Shown here piece after piece: positions 17,598-26,267 of a stretch of DNA of 64,000 nt. The notes below the pieces were generated by a model. That model was not told the DNA's origin, made no database searches, and saw nothing but the letters and a program-made list of their open reading frames with translations. Both the position numbers and the translations under genes were made by a program. This stretch comes from Chloroflexota bacterium (GTDB lineage: Bacteria > Chloroflexota > Limnocylindria > Limnocylindrales > CSP1-4): assembly GCA_919901745.1 (NCBI GenBank), contig CAKKPP010000001.1, positions 1 to 64,000 on the forward strand, written 5' to 3'. The first letter of the stretch is position 1; every line of letters begins with the position of its first letter.

Positions 17598-19027
17598 TCG
17601 AGATCGAGTCGACGACAGGGCAACTGGTCGCGGAGCTGGACATCAGCCGGGCGTGGCTCGTCGATCCAGCATCGGGCCGCGAGGGACCGGGCGAGATCGT
17701 CGTCCGTGACGGCATCCTCGAGGCCGTTACCTGGCTCGATGGCGACGAGGCCGATGAGGCGCGGGCCGACGGGGTCGATGGGACGGGGATCGTTGTCGCG
17801 CCGGGGTTCATCGATCTCCACGCTCACTTCCGAGAACCCGGCAACGAGAACGCGGAAACGATCGCCACGGGCGTCGCCGCGGCCGCGCACGGGGGATTCA
17901 CGACGGTCTGCCTCATGCCGAATACGACGCCCGCGCTCGACGAGCCGAGCGTCCTCGCCCGCGTCCGGGCGGCGGTCGCGGCCACGGGATCGCCGATCCG
18001 CGTCGAGGCCTACGGCGCGGTCACGGCGGGTCGAAACGGCGACACGCTCGCGGCTCTCGGTGAGTTGGCCGATGCCGGCGTCGTCGGTTTCTCGGACGAC
18101 GGCTCGCCCGTGCGTTCCGCCTCGATCCTGCGGAACGCCCTCGCCTATGCCGGCTCTCTCGGTCTTCCGATCGTCGATCATCCCGAAGACTCGACCCAGA
18201 CCGCCGGGGCGGAGGCGAACGACGGCCTCGTCGCCACGGTCCTCGGGCTGCGTGGGTGGCCTGCCGCGGCCGAGGCCTCCGCCGTTGCTCGAGACCTCGA
18301 GATCCTCGCCGAGGTCGTCCGCGATGTCCCGGGAGCGCGGCTCCACCTGACCCACCTCTCGACGGCCGCTTCGATCGACCTCGTTCGGCGCGCCAAGGCC
18401 GCCGGCCTGCCGGTCACCTGCGACGTCACGCCGCATCACCTCGCGCTCACCGACGAGTGGATCGCCGGTGCCCGCCGCTGGGCCTGGGAGGCCCTCGACG
18501 ACGAAGGCGACGGGCCAGGCCGCGCCCGCAACCCGTGGCACGACGGCGCCACCGTGGCCGCGCCCTACGACACCTCGCTCCGCGTCAACCCGCCGCTCCG
18601 ATCCGCACCCGACGCAGCGGCCTGCCTCGACGGCCTCCTCGACGGCACGGTCGACGCGATCGCCACCGACCACGCCCCGCACAGCGTCGTCGACAAGGAG
18701 GTCGAGTTCGGACTCGCGGCGAACGGGATCTCGGGCATCGAGACCGCGCTGGGGCTCGTGCTTGCCGCGGTCGATGCGGGACGGCTCCCGCTGGGCACGG
18801 CGATCGCTGCGTTCACGAGCGGCCCCGCGCGCCTGCTCGGCACGGAGCCGGGATTGCGCCAGGGCGCCCCGGCCGACCTCGTCGTCTTCGATCGATCGTC
18901 GTCCTGGACGGTCGAACCCGGGTTGCTGCACTCACGCGGCACGAACTCGCCGGTGCTGGGCCGAGATCTCGTTGGGACCGTGCTCCTCACGATCGCGTCG
19001 GGCCGCATCGCGCACGAGGATACGTAG
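17594..19027 (+). CDS. pyrC: Dihydroorotase
   Basis: PyrC closes the ring of carbamoyl aspartate to dihydroorotate in the cytoplasm. The 477-residue protein is a class I zinc amidohydrolase: DLHAHFREPGNENAETIATG supplies the first metal histidines and the substrate Arg, SDDGSPV, CDVTPHHLALTDE and ATDHAPHS supply further ligands and the catalytic Asp. It is about 45 residues longer than the typical class I enzyme; an insertion near WEALDDEGDGPGRARNPWHD lies between the last two metal elements. The GTG overlaps the pyrB stop. The operon appears to end here, because the next gene is on the other strand. Confidence 0.93.
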
Positions 19028-19060
19028 CCCAGGAATCTACGGAGCGCGACGACGCGGGCG

Positions 19061-20554
19061 TCAGTCGAGGACCACGCCCTCGTTGCAACCGCCGAGCACG
19101 AAGTCAACGGGTTGAGCAGGGAGCAGGTCCACGCACTCCTGACGCGTCCATACCCTCGCACCGAAGGCGTCCTGGGTCGTGTCGCGGTAGATGGTGATCC
19201 GGCCTCCCGGCTCGATGCGCAGGATCGTCGCGATCGGATCACCCTCGATGGTCGATTGGATCCGCGCGAGTTCCGCCGCGGTGCCCGTCTCCCAGGCGTC
19301 GAGGAAGCACGATCGCGCCGCGTCGTCCGGGAACAGAAACAGCTGGTCCATCGAACCCTCGAGACCGCAGAACGGGAGCGGCGGCCTCGTCGCAACTTCG
19401 GCCGGGGCATCTCCCGGATTGGACCACGGCGGGAGCCAGACGATGCCTCCGGACGGGCCGGCCGGCGCCGCGCTGCCGTCCCCGAGGATCTCGGAGACCC
19501 CGGACGTGCCCTCGTGCACCAGCAGCGTCCGGACGTGAGGAGTGCCGGTCGCCGTGACCAGCACCCGCGCGATCCAGACGACATGATCCGCCACGATCGC
19601 CCTTGAATTCGCGGCTGGTTCGATCTCGGAGACGCGCGAGAACGGGATCGCGCCGATCGAAAGCAGGTCGCCTGACGCGATCGATGCGACGCGGGATCGG
19701 ACGGCGTTTTCGTCGAGGGTCGGCACGAGGGCCTTCGCTGCGCCGCTCGCGTCGTACACCTCGAGCGACTGCCATGGCGCGATCTCGGTCACCGTGCCGT
19801 CGACCCATGCCACGCGATCGACGACGAACTGGCGCCGACACACCTCGACGTCGGAGTCCGGACAGAGAACCGAGCGATGGTCAGCGAAGTGACCGATGGC
19901 GACGATCGGGACGATCCGGCCGGACAATCGAACACCGGGCGGCGCGTCGAAGCCGCTGGCCAGGTCGAAGATCGGGTTCAGGCCGGGACGTGTCGGCGGG
20001 CGACCCTCCCACCCGTTCGGGAGCTCCTTCACCAGCTCTTCCGGAATGTCGAGGATCCACGTGAACGTTGCGGGACACCTCGGGAAGATCGGGGACACCA
20101 GGTACTCGAGGGCGGGCGCGGGGCACGAGATCGGGCCCGATCCGACATAGAAGCCGCCGACCGCGAGTTCCGTGTCGTCGAGCGCCGTATCGCGGTGGTC
20201 GATCGCGTCCGAGACCGTGATGACCGGCAGACCGTGTACCGAATCGGGGTATGCGGGCCAGTCAATGGGCGCCGGGCTGGGCGTCGTCGCTGGGGTAGGC
20301 GAATCCGTCGGTCGATCGCCGACGTTCGGGGTGGGACGCAGCGGACCGGAGAGGACGGCGATGGCTGCCACCAGGGCTGCTGCGATTCCCGCGACGCCCA
20401 TCAGCGACGGATGCCACCGCTCACCGCGGGGCCGTGACGCCGTGGAGAGTCGGGCGACAGTCTCCGTCGCCAGGTGGGCGGGGGCTGGGTGGTCGAACGC
20501 TTCGTGGAACGCGATGTCGACCCGCTCGTCGTCCCAGCGCGGTTCGTCCGTCAT
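19061..20554 (-). CDS. Membrane-anchored partner of an ECF sigma factor (putative anti-sigma/sensor)
   Basis: The 497-residue protein has a short cytoplasmic N-terminus (about 50 residues), one membrane helix (LMGVAGIAAALVAAIAVLSG), a Thr/Pro linker and a large exported part with several cysteines. I know no family for the exported part. The sequence GLPVITVSDAIDHRDTALDD and the later repeated beta-like segments suggest OB-like or immunoglobulin-like sheets. It overlaps the upstream ECF sigma gene by 4 nt, which is the reason to propose an anti-sigma role. No zinc-finger CxxC motif is present in the cytoplasmic part, so binding to the sigma factor is unproven. Confidence 0.65.
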   Translation of the reverse strand: MTDEPRWDDERVDIAFHEAFDHPAPAHLATETVARLSTASRPRGERWHPSLMGVAGIAAALVAAIAVLSGPLRPTPNVGDRPTDSPTPATTPSPAPIDWPAYPDSVHGLPVITVSDAIDHRDTALDDTELAVGGFYVGSGPISCPAPALEYLVSPIFPRCPATFTWILDIPEELVKELPNGWEGRPPTRPGLNPIFDLASGFDAPPGVRLSGRIVPIVAIGHFADHRSVLCPDSDVEVCRRQFVVDRVAWVDGTVTEIAPWQSLEVYDASGAAKALVPTLDENAVRSRVASIASGDLLSIGAIPFSRVSEIEPAANSRAIVADHVVWIARVLVTATGTPHVRTLLVHEGTSGVSEILGDGSAAPAGPSGGIVWLPPWSNPGDAPAEVATRPPLPFCGLEGSMDQLFLFPDDAARSCFLDAWETGTAAELARIQSTIEGDPIATILRIEPGGRITIYRDTTQDAFGARVWTRQECVDLLPAQPVDFVLGGCNEGVVLD

Positions 20555-21150
20555 CTGGTTGCCTCGCCGGTGTCGCTGGTGCCGAGCGCAGCATCGAGCG
20601 CCCGACGCGCGGTGAACAGGCGCGACTTCACGGTGCCGATTGGAATCTCGAGCACTTCGGCGATCTCGGCGACCGACCGGCCGTCCAGATGGTGAAGGGC
20701 GAGCAGGGAGCGCTGCTCGAGTGACAGGGAGCGAAGGGCGTCAGCAAGACGCGTTCCGTCCGTCGGGTCCACGAAGGTACGGTCGTGCGCCTCGTCGAGG
20801 CTTCGCTTGCCCAGGCGATCCACTTCGGAGCTCGGAATCTCGCGCACCCTGCGACGGCGTGCGGAACGGAGCGTCATCCGGGCGGCATTGACGGTGATCC
20901 GCCCGAGCCAAGCATCGAAGGCATCCGCGTCGCGGAGTTGGCCGATCTGGCGCCACGCGGCCACGAAGGCCTCCTGGGTGGCGTCGTGGGCATCGGCCTC
21001 GTCGCCGAGGATCGCCAGGCTCAATCGGTACACGGCATCCATCCGGTCACGGACGATCGACTCGAACGCGCTGAGGTCGCCGTGTCGGGCCCGGTCGACG
21101 GTCGACCGGTCGGTCGCGGGTCCGATGGCTCCCTCCTGAAGCGCGCTCAC
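20551..21150 (-). CDS. ECF RNA polymerase sigma factor
   Basis: The 199-residue protein has sigma region 2 (AVYRLSLAILGDEADAHDAT then QEAFVAAWRQIGQL) and region 4 (SLEQRSLLALHHLDGRSVAE with EIPIGTVKSRLFTARRAL). It belongs to the same broad class as the sigma factor at 11.3 kb but is not a close copy. The downstream overlapping gene encodes a single-pass membrane protein that probably controls it. An inverted repeat in the 170-bp upstream region could be an autoregulatory site. Confidence 0.88.
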   Translation of the reverse strand: MSALQEGAIGPATDRSTVDRARHGDLSAFESIVRDRMDAVYRLSLAILGDEADAHDATQEAFVAAWRQIGQLRDADAFDAWLGRITVNAARMTLRSARRRRVREIPSSEVDRLGKRSLDEAHDRTFVDPTDGTRLADALRSLSLEQRSLLALHHLDGRSVAEIAEVLEIPIGTVKSRLFTARRALDAALGTSDTGEATR

Positions 21151-21205
21151 TCACCTGATGCCGGTCACGTGCCGATGGTTCATCTTGGCGCCAAAGGGCT
21201 GGCGG

Positions 21206-21251
21206 GGTTCCGTGAACCAGCCAGACCAGCCTGGCCGCCTGACCTGGCTGG
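21206..21251. repeat. Nested inverted repeats in a divergent promoter region
   Basis: GGTTC-CGT-GAACC (21206-21218) abuts a longer inverted repeat, CCAGCCAG (21217-21224) with CTGGCTGG (21244-21251). Both lie between a leftward ECF sigma gene and a rightward oxidoreductase. They could be operators or a hairpin. Confidence 0.6.
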
Positions 21252-21323
21252 AACGATCACGACAGGGTCGATCCACGGAACCCGATCATCGCTGGCTGAA
21301 CGGGCGGCTACGATGTGGCCGAC

Positions 21324-22679
21324 ATGGCAACGCCCAGCCTGAACCGCGACTACGAGCGACGGCCTTACTGGCACGCGACGATGCCTGCGCTCCAAGATCG
21401 ACGAGGCCGAAAGCTGCCTGACACCGCGGACATCGTCGTTGTTGGCGGCGGGTACACCGGAGTCGCAGCGGCACGACGCCTCGCGCGCAGCGGGCGCAGG
21501 GTCGTCCTCCTCGAGGCCAACCACCTGGGCTGGGGCGCGTCGACGCGCAACGGCGGGATCATCCACCCCGGCTTCAAGTGGGGTCCGGAGACGCTCGTGA
21601 AGCGCTGGGGAAAGGACACCGGCCGCGCGCTCTATCGCGAGACCATCGATGCGTTCGCGTTCCTGACGGGCCTCATCCGTGATGAAGGCATCGATTGCGA
21701 GCTCCGCACGAGTGGCCACCTGGAAGTTGCCTGGGGTCGGGCCGACGCAGCCGACTTCGAGGCCGAACGGGAGGCGCTCGCCGCGGTCGGCGTCACGTCG
21801 CACGTGGTCGCGCCTGAGCGGATCCGCGACGAGATCGGCACGGACGCCTACTTCGGGGCGATCGCGATCGACGGCAGCGGCGTCCTCCACCCCGGGAAGT
21901 GGTTCGCTGGGCTCGTCGGACTCGCGGACCGCGCCGGAGCCGATCTCCATGAGGGCGTTCGTGCCCGCGCTCTCCGGCGCCAGTCCGACGGTCGCGTCGT
22001 GGTGGAAACCGAGCGCGGTCCGATCATCGCCGGCCACGTCCTCATCGCGACGAACGGCTACACGGACGGTGTCGCGCCGTCGGTCCGCCGCCGCCTCATC
22101 GCGATCGGGAGCTACGTCATCGCCACCGAGCCGCTGACGGAGGCGCAGGTCCGCGAGACCCTGCCCACCGGCCGCGCCGTCTTCGATACGAAGAACTTCC
22201 TGAACTACTGGCACATCTCGGCGGACCGCCGGATGATCTTCGGCGGTCGCGTGAGTTTCATGCCCACCTGGACGGGCCGAACCGCGAAACTCCTCTACGA
22301 CCAGCTCGTGACGATTCACCCGCAGCTCGAAGGCATGCGCGTTGCCTATGCCTGGGGCGGCAAGGTCGCCCTGACGATGGACCGGATGCCGCACGTGGGG
22401 CGGATCGGCGGCGCGAACGGGGCGATCACCTACTCGGTGGGGTACTCGGGGACGGGTGTCGTTGCCTCGACGTACCTCGGCACGAAGGCGGCCGAATGGA
22501 TCGAGGGCGGCGAACCGCCGGTCATCGCGAAACTGCGCTTCCCGTTGGTCCCGGCACCGTACGAGGGGCGGCCGTGGTTCCTGCCCCTGGTCGGCGAATG
22601 GTTCCGGATCCAGGACCGGCGGGCACGCGGTGGGGGACCGAAGGCGGGACGTCTCGAAAGTGGTGGCGGCGTCGGCTGA
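21324..22679 (+). CDS. FAD-dependent amine/amino-acid oxidoreductase (DadA/PuuB-like)
   Basis: The 451-residue protein has an N-terminal Rossmann FAD fold (IVVVGGGYTGVAAARRLARS) followed by ASTRNGGIIHPGFKWG, the glycine/sarcosine oxidase-type signature. The C-terminal FAD contact is YSVGYSGTGVVASTYLG. It most resembles gamma-glutamylputrescine oxidases and related D-amino-acid dehydrogenases, but the substrate cannot be fixed. The covalent FAD Cys of sarcosine oxidases is not apparent. ATG at 21324 was preferred to GTG at 21315. A PLP decarboxylase and a nitrilase remnant lie 1-3 kb downstream, so an amine catabolic neighbourhood is possible. Confidence 0.82.
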   Translation: MATPSLNRDYERRPYWHATMPALQDRRGRKLPDTADIVVVGGGYTGVAAARRLARSGRRVVLLEANHLGWGASTRNGGIIHPGFKWGPETLVKRWGKDTGRALYRETIDAFAFLTGLIRDEGIDCELRTSGHLEVAWGRADAADFEAEREALAAVGVTSHVVAPERIRDEIGTDAYFGAIAIDGSGVLHPGKWFAGLVGLADRAGADLHEGVRARALRRQSDGRVVVETERGPIIAGHVLIATNGYTDGVAPSVRRRLIAIGSYVIATEPLTEAQVRETLPTGRAVFDTKNFLNYWHISADRRMIFGGRVSFMPTWTGRTAKLLYDQLVTIHPQLEGMRVAYAWGGKVALTMDRMPHVGRIGGANGAITYSVGYSGTGVVASTYLGTKAAEWIEGGEPPVIAKLRFPLVPAPYEGRPWFLPLVGEWFRIQDRRARGGGPKAGRLESGGGVG

Positions 22680-22762
22680 ACATCGATGCGCGGAACCGGC
22701 GCGTCCGCTAGCATCGAGCGGGACCGCCGCGGGGGCGGTCGATGCCGATGGGGAGAGTTCGG

Positions 22763-23365
22763 ATGCGCCGCCTGCCGTTCGTGTTCCTGCTTTCGTTGAT
22801 CCTGTTGGCCGCCGCCTGTGGTGGCGCCGCCTCGCCCGCCCCGGCGACACCCGGGATCGGTGACCAGCCCACCGATCCGCCGAGCGGTGGCCAGCCCACC
22901 GACGTGCCGCAATCCGATGGACCGACTGCGGAGCCGACCGACGATGGGTCGGCCGGAACTGGTGGGTGGTCGCTCGCCGACCTTGTGGCCGGGCAGTGGA
23001 CGAGCGGAAGCCTGAAGTTCGAGATCAGCGGGAGCGAGTCCGCCAACCAGGACCTCGACCTCCAGGGCGGCGGGAGCATCACCGCCCAGGGGTTCACGCT
23101 GCTCGTCTTCGGCAACGCCGACCCATGGGTGGTCCAGCTCGTGTTCGCGAGTGCAGGCGGCAGCGAGCAGAGCGGCTTCGCGATGAGTGGGCCGATCATC
23201 ACCGGTGGATCACCAGATGATGGGGTGTGCACGTTCGATCTATCGCGGAAGGATCCCTCGGCAGTCGAGGGCACAGTCGAGTGCAACGACGCGCCTGCCC
23301 TGACGCAGGGCGGAACCTCGACTGGCATGGTCGACATCAAGTTTTCGTTCAAGGCCCAGCGCTGA
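22763..23365 (+). CDS. Lipoprotein of unknown function
   Basis: This 200-residue protein has a signal peptide (MRRLPFVFLLSLILLAAACG) with the lipobox LAAAC, so it is predicted to be lipid-anchored outside the membrane. A Pro/Thr/Asp-rich spacer (about residues 30-70) precedes a beta-rich domain of about 125 residues with one cysteine pair (GVCTFDLS and VECNDA). GGGGAG 7 nt upstream selects the ATG at 22763 over two earlier in-frame ATGs. I recognise no family for the domain. Confidence 0.75.
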   Translation: MRRLPFVFLLSLILLAAACGGAASPAPATPGIGDQPTDPPSGGQPTDVPQSDGPTAEPTDDGSAGTGGWSLADLVAGQWTSGSLKFEISGSESANQDLDLQGGGSITAQGFTLLVFGNADPWVVQLVFASAGGSEQSGFAMSGPIITGGSPDDGVCTFDLSRKDPSAVEGTVECNDAPALTQGGTSTGMVDIKFSFKAQR

Positions 23366-23413
23366 GCTCGTCGCCCAGCTCGTCACCCGGCTCGCCGGCG
23401 GTCCGGCGAGCGG

Positions 23414-25096
23414 TCACGCGGAGCCCCCTGCCGCGAGCCGGCGCAAGGTGTCAAGGAGGCCGTCGACATCGGTCTCGGTGGCCTGCGTGTTGACGATCCC
23501 GGCCCGGAGGCAGGTGGCGCCGCGCAGGCGCGTGGTCGAGAGCCAGCCCTCTCCGGAGCGCTCGAGGGCGCCCTGGAGCCGGTCCTGGTGGTCGTCGAGG
23601 GCAGCCGGATCCATGGCCGCGGCCGCGCTGCGACCGCCCGGCAGGTGGCGGAAGCACACGACCGACAGCTCCGGTTCGGCCGGGAAGGCCTCGAAGTCGT
23701 CCGATTCCGCGCAGCGGCGCGCGAGGTGCGCGGCCAGATCGTTGTTGGCCTCGATCAGGCGGCCGAGTCCTTCGGTTCCAAGGTGCCTCCATGACAGCCA
23801 CAACTTCAGGGCGCGGAGGCGCCGGGTGCCCTCGAACCCGAGCTTCCAGAAGTTGAGCTGGCCCGGATCGTCATGGGCATCGTGGCCGTGGTCGTCGGTC
23901 GACGAGCCCGTCCCGCCGACCGAGAAGTCGCCGCCACGGTAGTACTCGGGTCGTCGGCCGCCGAAGGCCGCCTCGAGATCCGCCCCGCGACGAACGACAA
24001 GGCCGCCGATGTCATAGGCCTGGAAGAACCATTTATGCGGATCGACCGTCACGGAATCGGCGCGATGGAGGTCCGGCACCCGAGCCGCGTCGCGCGCCGA
24101 GAGACGTACCGCCGCACCGTATGCCGCGTCGACGTGGAGCCAGAGTCCATCGCGTTGCGCCACGTCGGCCAGCTCCCCGATTGCGTCGACCGAGCCCGTG
24201 TTGGTCGCGCCCGCGACCGCGGCGATCGCCATCGGCGTCAGGCCGGCGGCGCGATCCCGGGCGATCGCCGCGGCCACCGGTGCTCCGCGAAGGCGGAACC
24301 GATCGTCGGAGGGCACGACGGCGAGCGTGTCGGCGGGAAACCCCAGCTCGTCGAGCGCTCGACCGATCGAAAAGTGCGTCTGATCCGACGTATAGACGCG
24401 GAGGCCCTCGAGCGCTGCGCCGCGCGGTGGTCGTGGATCGCCGCCGGTCGCGGCCCGGACCCGCGGGACGTGGATGTCACGGGCGAGGGTCATGGCGATG
24501 AAGTTGGCCATGACGCCGCCAGAGGTGAGGAGGCCGAAGCTGGCATCTGGCCCGCCTCGCAGGCCGACACCGTCGCCGTCGAGCCGGGGATAGCCCACCA
24601 GGTCGCACAGCCACCCGACGACCTCCTCCTCCACGAACGCCGCGACGGGACCGGCGTGCCAGACGTCGACGCCCTGCTGGAGGAACTGCGAGAGCACCTC
24701 CCCGACGATCGAGGCGACGAGCGGTGGGGGCGTGAAGTACCCGAACGAGCGAGGGTGGTACGCGCTGAGCGTATGCGGGGCAATCCGCCGGCTGAAGTCG
24801 GCCAGGAGCTCGGCGAGAGGCGTGGGGCCGGTCGGCGCCCGCCCCGGGCCATCGCTTGGGGCGTAGTAGCCGGCGCGCAGGTCCTGGTACGCGGTGTTCT
24901 CGCCCATGCCGCGCACGAACGCGTGGTCGTAGAGATAGTCGAGGGCCGCCTCCCAGGTGGCCGCGCCGACGGCGGTCAGCGCCTCCCGGGACGTGCCCGC
25001 GTCCCGGATCCCGAGCAGCTCCGGCTCGGGGTGCCACCGGAAGCGATCCTGAAAGTCCGGAGGCGTTTCGGGGCCGCGGGACGCCTTCTCGCGCAT
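23414..25096 (-). CDS. Pyridoxal-dependent group II decarboxylase
   Basis: The 560-residue protein is a fold-type I PLP enzyme of the aromatic-L-amino-acid/glutamate decarboxylase group. The PLP lysine is in TVDPHKWFFQAYDIG, the PLP-contacting Asp in LHVDAAYG, and TSGGVMANFIAM forms the phosphate-binding side. The products are amines plus CO2; tyrosine, DOPA, tryptophan or aspartate are all possible substrates. An insertion between the PLP lysine and the C-terminal domain is rich in His and Asp (STDDHGHDAHDDPGQ). It begins 8 nt after the nitrilase remnant and may share its transcript. Confidence 0.87.
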   Translation of the reverse strand: MREKASRGPETPPDFQDRFRWHPEPELLGIRDAGTSREALTAVGAATWEAALDYLYDHAFVRGMGENTAYQDLRAGYYAPSDGPGRAPTGPTPLAELLADFSRRIAPHTLSAYHPRSFGYFTPPPLVASIVGEVLSQFLQQGVDVWHAGPVAAFVEEEVVGWLCDLVGYPRLDGDGVGLRGGPDASFGLLTSGGVMANFIAMTLARDIHVPRVRAATGGDPRPPRGAALEGLRVYTSDQTHFSIGRALDELGFPADTLAVVPSDDRFRLRGAPVAAAIARDRAAGLTPMAIAAVAGATNTGSVDAIGELADVAQRDGLWLHVDAAYGAAVRLSARDAARVPDLHRADSVTVDPHKWFFQAYDIGGLVVRRGADLEAAFGGRRPEYYRGGDFSVGGTGSSTDDHGHDAHDDPGQLNFWKLGFEGTRRLRALKLWLSWRHLGTEGLGRLIEANNDLAAHLARRCAESDDFEAFPAEPELSVVCFRHLPGGRSAAAAMDPAALDDHQDRLQGALERSGEGWLSTTRLRGATCLRAGIVNTQATETDVDGLLDTLRRLAAGGSA

Positions 25097-25104
25097 CGGC
25101 GGGG

Positions 25105-25308
25105 CTATTCGCCGTCGCTGAACGTGGCGGCCGCTCGACGCCGCCGATCCACGCGCACGTCGAACACGTCGGGCCGACTGTAGTGGCCGGTCGGGTCGAA
25201 GTTCTGGCGCTCCTCGCGCACGCGAGCCAGGTCGATGTCGGCGGCGACCAACCGCTCCTCGCCCGCGACCGGGGCGACGATGTGGATCTGGGCGGCGGCG
25301 ATGCGCAT
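25105..25308 (-). pseudogene. Internally deleted nitrilase (carbon-nitrogen hydrolase) remnant
   Basis: This 67-codon frame joins a nitrilase-type N-terminus (MRIAAAQ) directly to a nitrilase C-terminus (VAADIDLARVREERQNFD, then GHYSRPDVF). About 230 residues are absent, including the catalytic Glu, Lys and Cys. The join is in frame and a strong GGGAGGAC lies upstream of the ATG, so a peptide may still be made. I infer an in-frame deletion of an ancestral gene rather than a natural short protein. It sits 8 nt upstream of the PLP decarboxylase, which may still rely on its promoter. Confidence 0.72.
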
Positions 25309-25422
25309 CGGTCCTCCCTGGGCGTGCCTCGGGCGGGCCCGCATGCCGACGCCGAGTTGGGAGTCGATGATACGGGCCGCGCTTGACGCGCGGGATCGAT
25401 CGGCGTCGGCTACAGTCCGGCC

Positions 25423-25812
25423 GTGACCGAACCGCTTCCGGACGCCGCGCCGCCGACCAAGCGCGGCGTGGAGTACAAGGGCGCCCCGCTCGACGGCGAG
25501 CGCGGCCCGGGGCTCGGCTGTTTCCGCTTCCAGCTCATCGTGCTCGGCATCGTTGTTGTGCTCACGCCGCTCAGCGTCGTCTGGAACTGGCCGCCAGGGG
25601 TGAGCGCCGTGCTCCTGTTCGTCGTCCTCGGCCTCCTGTTGCTGACCGGTCAGACGATCATCTTTCTCCTCCGGCTCGTGGCCGCGGACCGCCGGGCCGC
25701 CGGGCGGCGTCGCCCGCTCGCGAGCCAGACGAGGACGGTCGGAGAGCTCGAGGACGCCGACGCGACAGGGACTCCCGACACAGGGACCGGAGACGAATCG
25801 AGCCCCTCGTAG
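25423..25812 (+). CDS. Small membrane protein with two helices
   Basis: The 129-residue protein starts with GTG. The N-terminal 35 residues are polar (VTEPLPDAAPPTKRGVEYKG). Two hydrophobic helices follow (FQLIVLGIVVVLTPLSVVW and GVSAVLLFVVLGLLLLTGQT). The tail is Arg-rich, then acidic and Thr-rich. No family is known to me. It looks like a small inner-membrane protein with both ends in the cytoplasm. Its neighbours do not suggest a role. Confidence 0.65.
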   Translation: MTEPLPDAAPPTKRGVEYKGAPLDGERGPGLGCFRFQLIVLGIVVVLTPLSVVWNWPPGVSAVLLFVVLGLLLLTGQTIIFLLRLVAADRRAAGRRRPLASQTRTVGELEDADATGTPDTGTGDESSPS

Positions 25813-25928
25813 GCACGCGCTCGGCCCATCATCGGAAGGCCCGACCCGCATGCGACAATACCCGCGGATCGACGGAACGCCCGTTCGTCCCGCGTCGTAC
25901 GATCAGCGCCGAAGGAGGAACGTCGCCC

Positions 25929-26255
25929 GTGCCCGTGCTCGCGACCTACTTCAGCGTCCGACGCGGTCGCGACCCGTTCTTCAAGTTCTTCATGCGCACG
26001 ATCTTCCCGCGCCAGGTCCGCGAGTACGAGACGAAATACGGGATCCGGTTCCTCGGGTGGTACAACGTCGCGCACGGGTGGGACTTCGACAACGTGATCA
26101 TGCTGGACCTCCCCGATTACGGCACCCTCGATCGACTCGAAGCGGACGAGGGAGCGCGCATCCTGGGCCACCGGGCCGGGGAATGGATCTTCGAGCGGCA
26201 CCATTCGATGTTCCTGCGGGAGCGAATGGGGTCGGACCTCGAATATCACGGCTGA
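25929..26255 (+). CDS. Hypothetical protein, first gene of the pyrK operon
   Basis: The 108-residue protein is aromatic-rich and contains FFKFFMRTIFPRQVREYE, FLGWYNVAHGWDFDNVIMLD and WIFERHHSMFLRERMG. It resembles dimeric alpha/beta-barrel or NIPSNAP-like proteins in feel, but I cannot assign a family. The GTG start follows AAGGAGGAA by about 9 nt. The frame is open further upstream, but that stretch is not protein-like. The next gene starts 12 nt after the stop, so it probably leads the transcript that includes pyrK, pyrD and pyrE. Confidence 0.7.
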   Translation: MPVLATYFSVRRGRDPFFKFFMRTIFPRQVREYETKYGIRFLGWYNVAHGWDFDNVIMLDLPDYGTLDRLEADEGARILGHRAGEWIFERHHSMFLRERMGSDLEYHG

Positions 26256-26267
26256 AGGAGCGAGACG

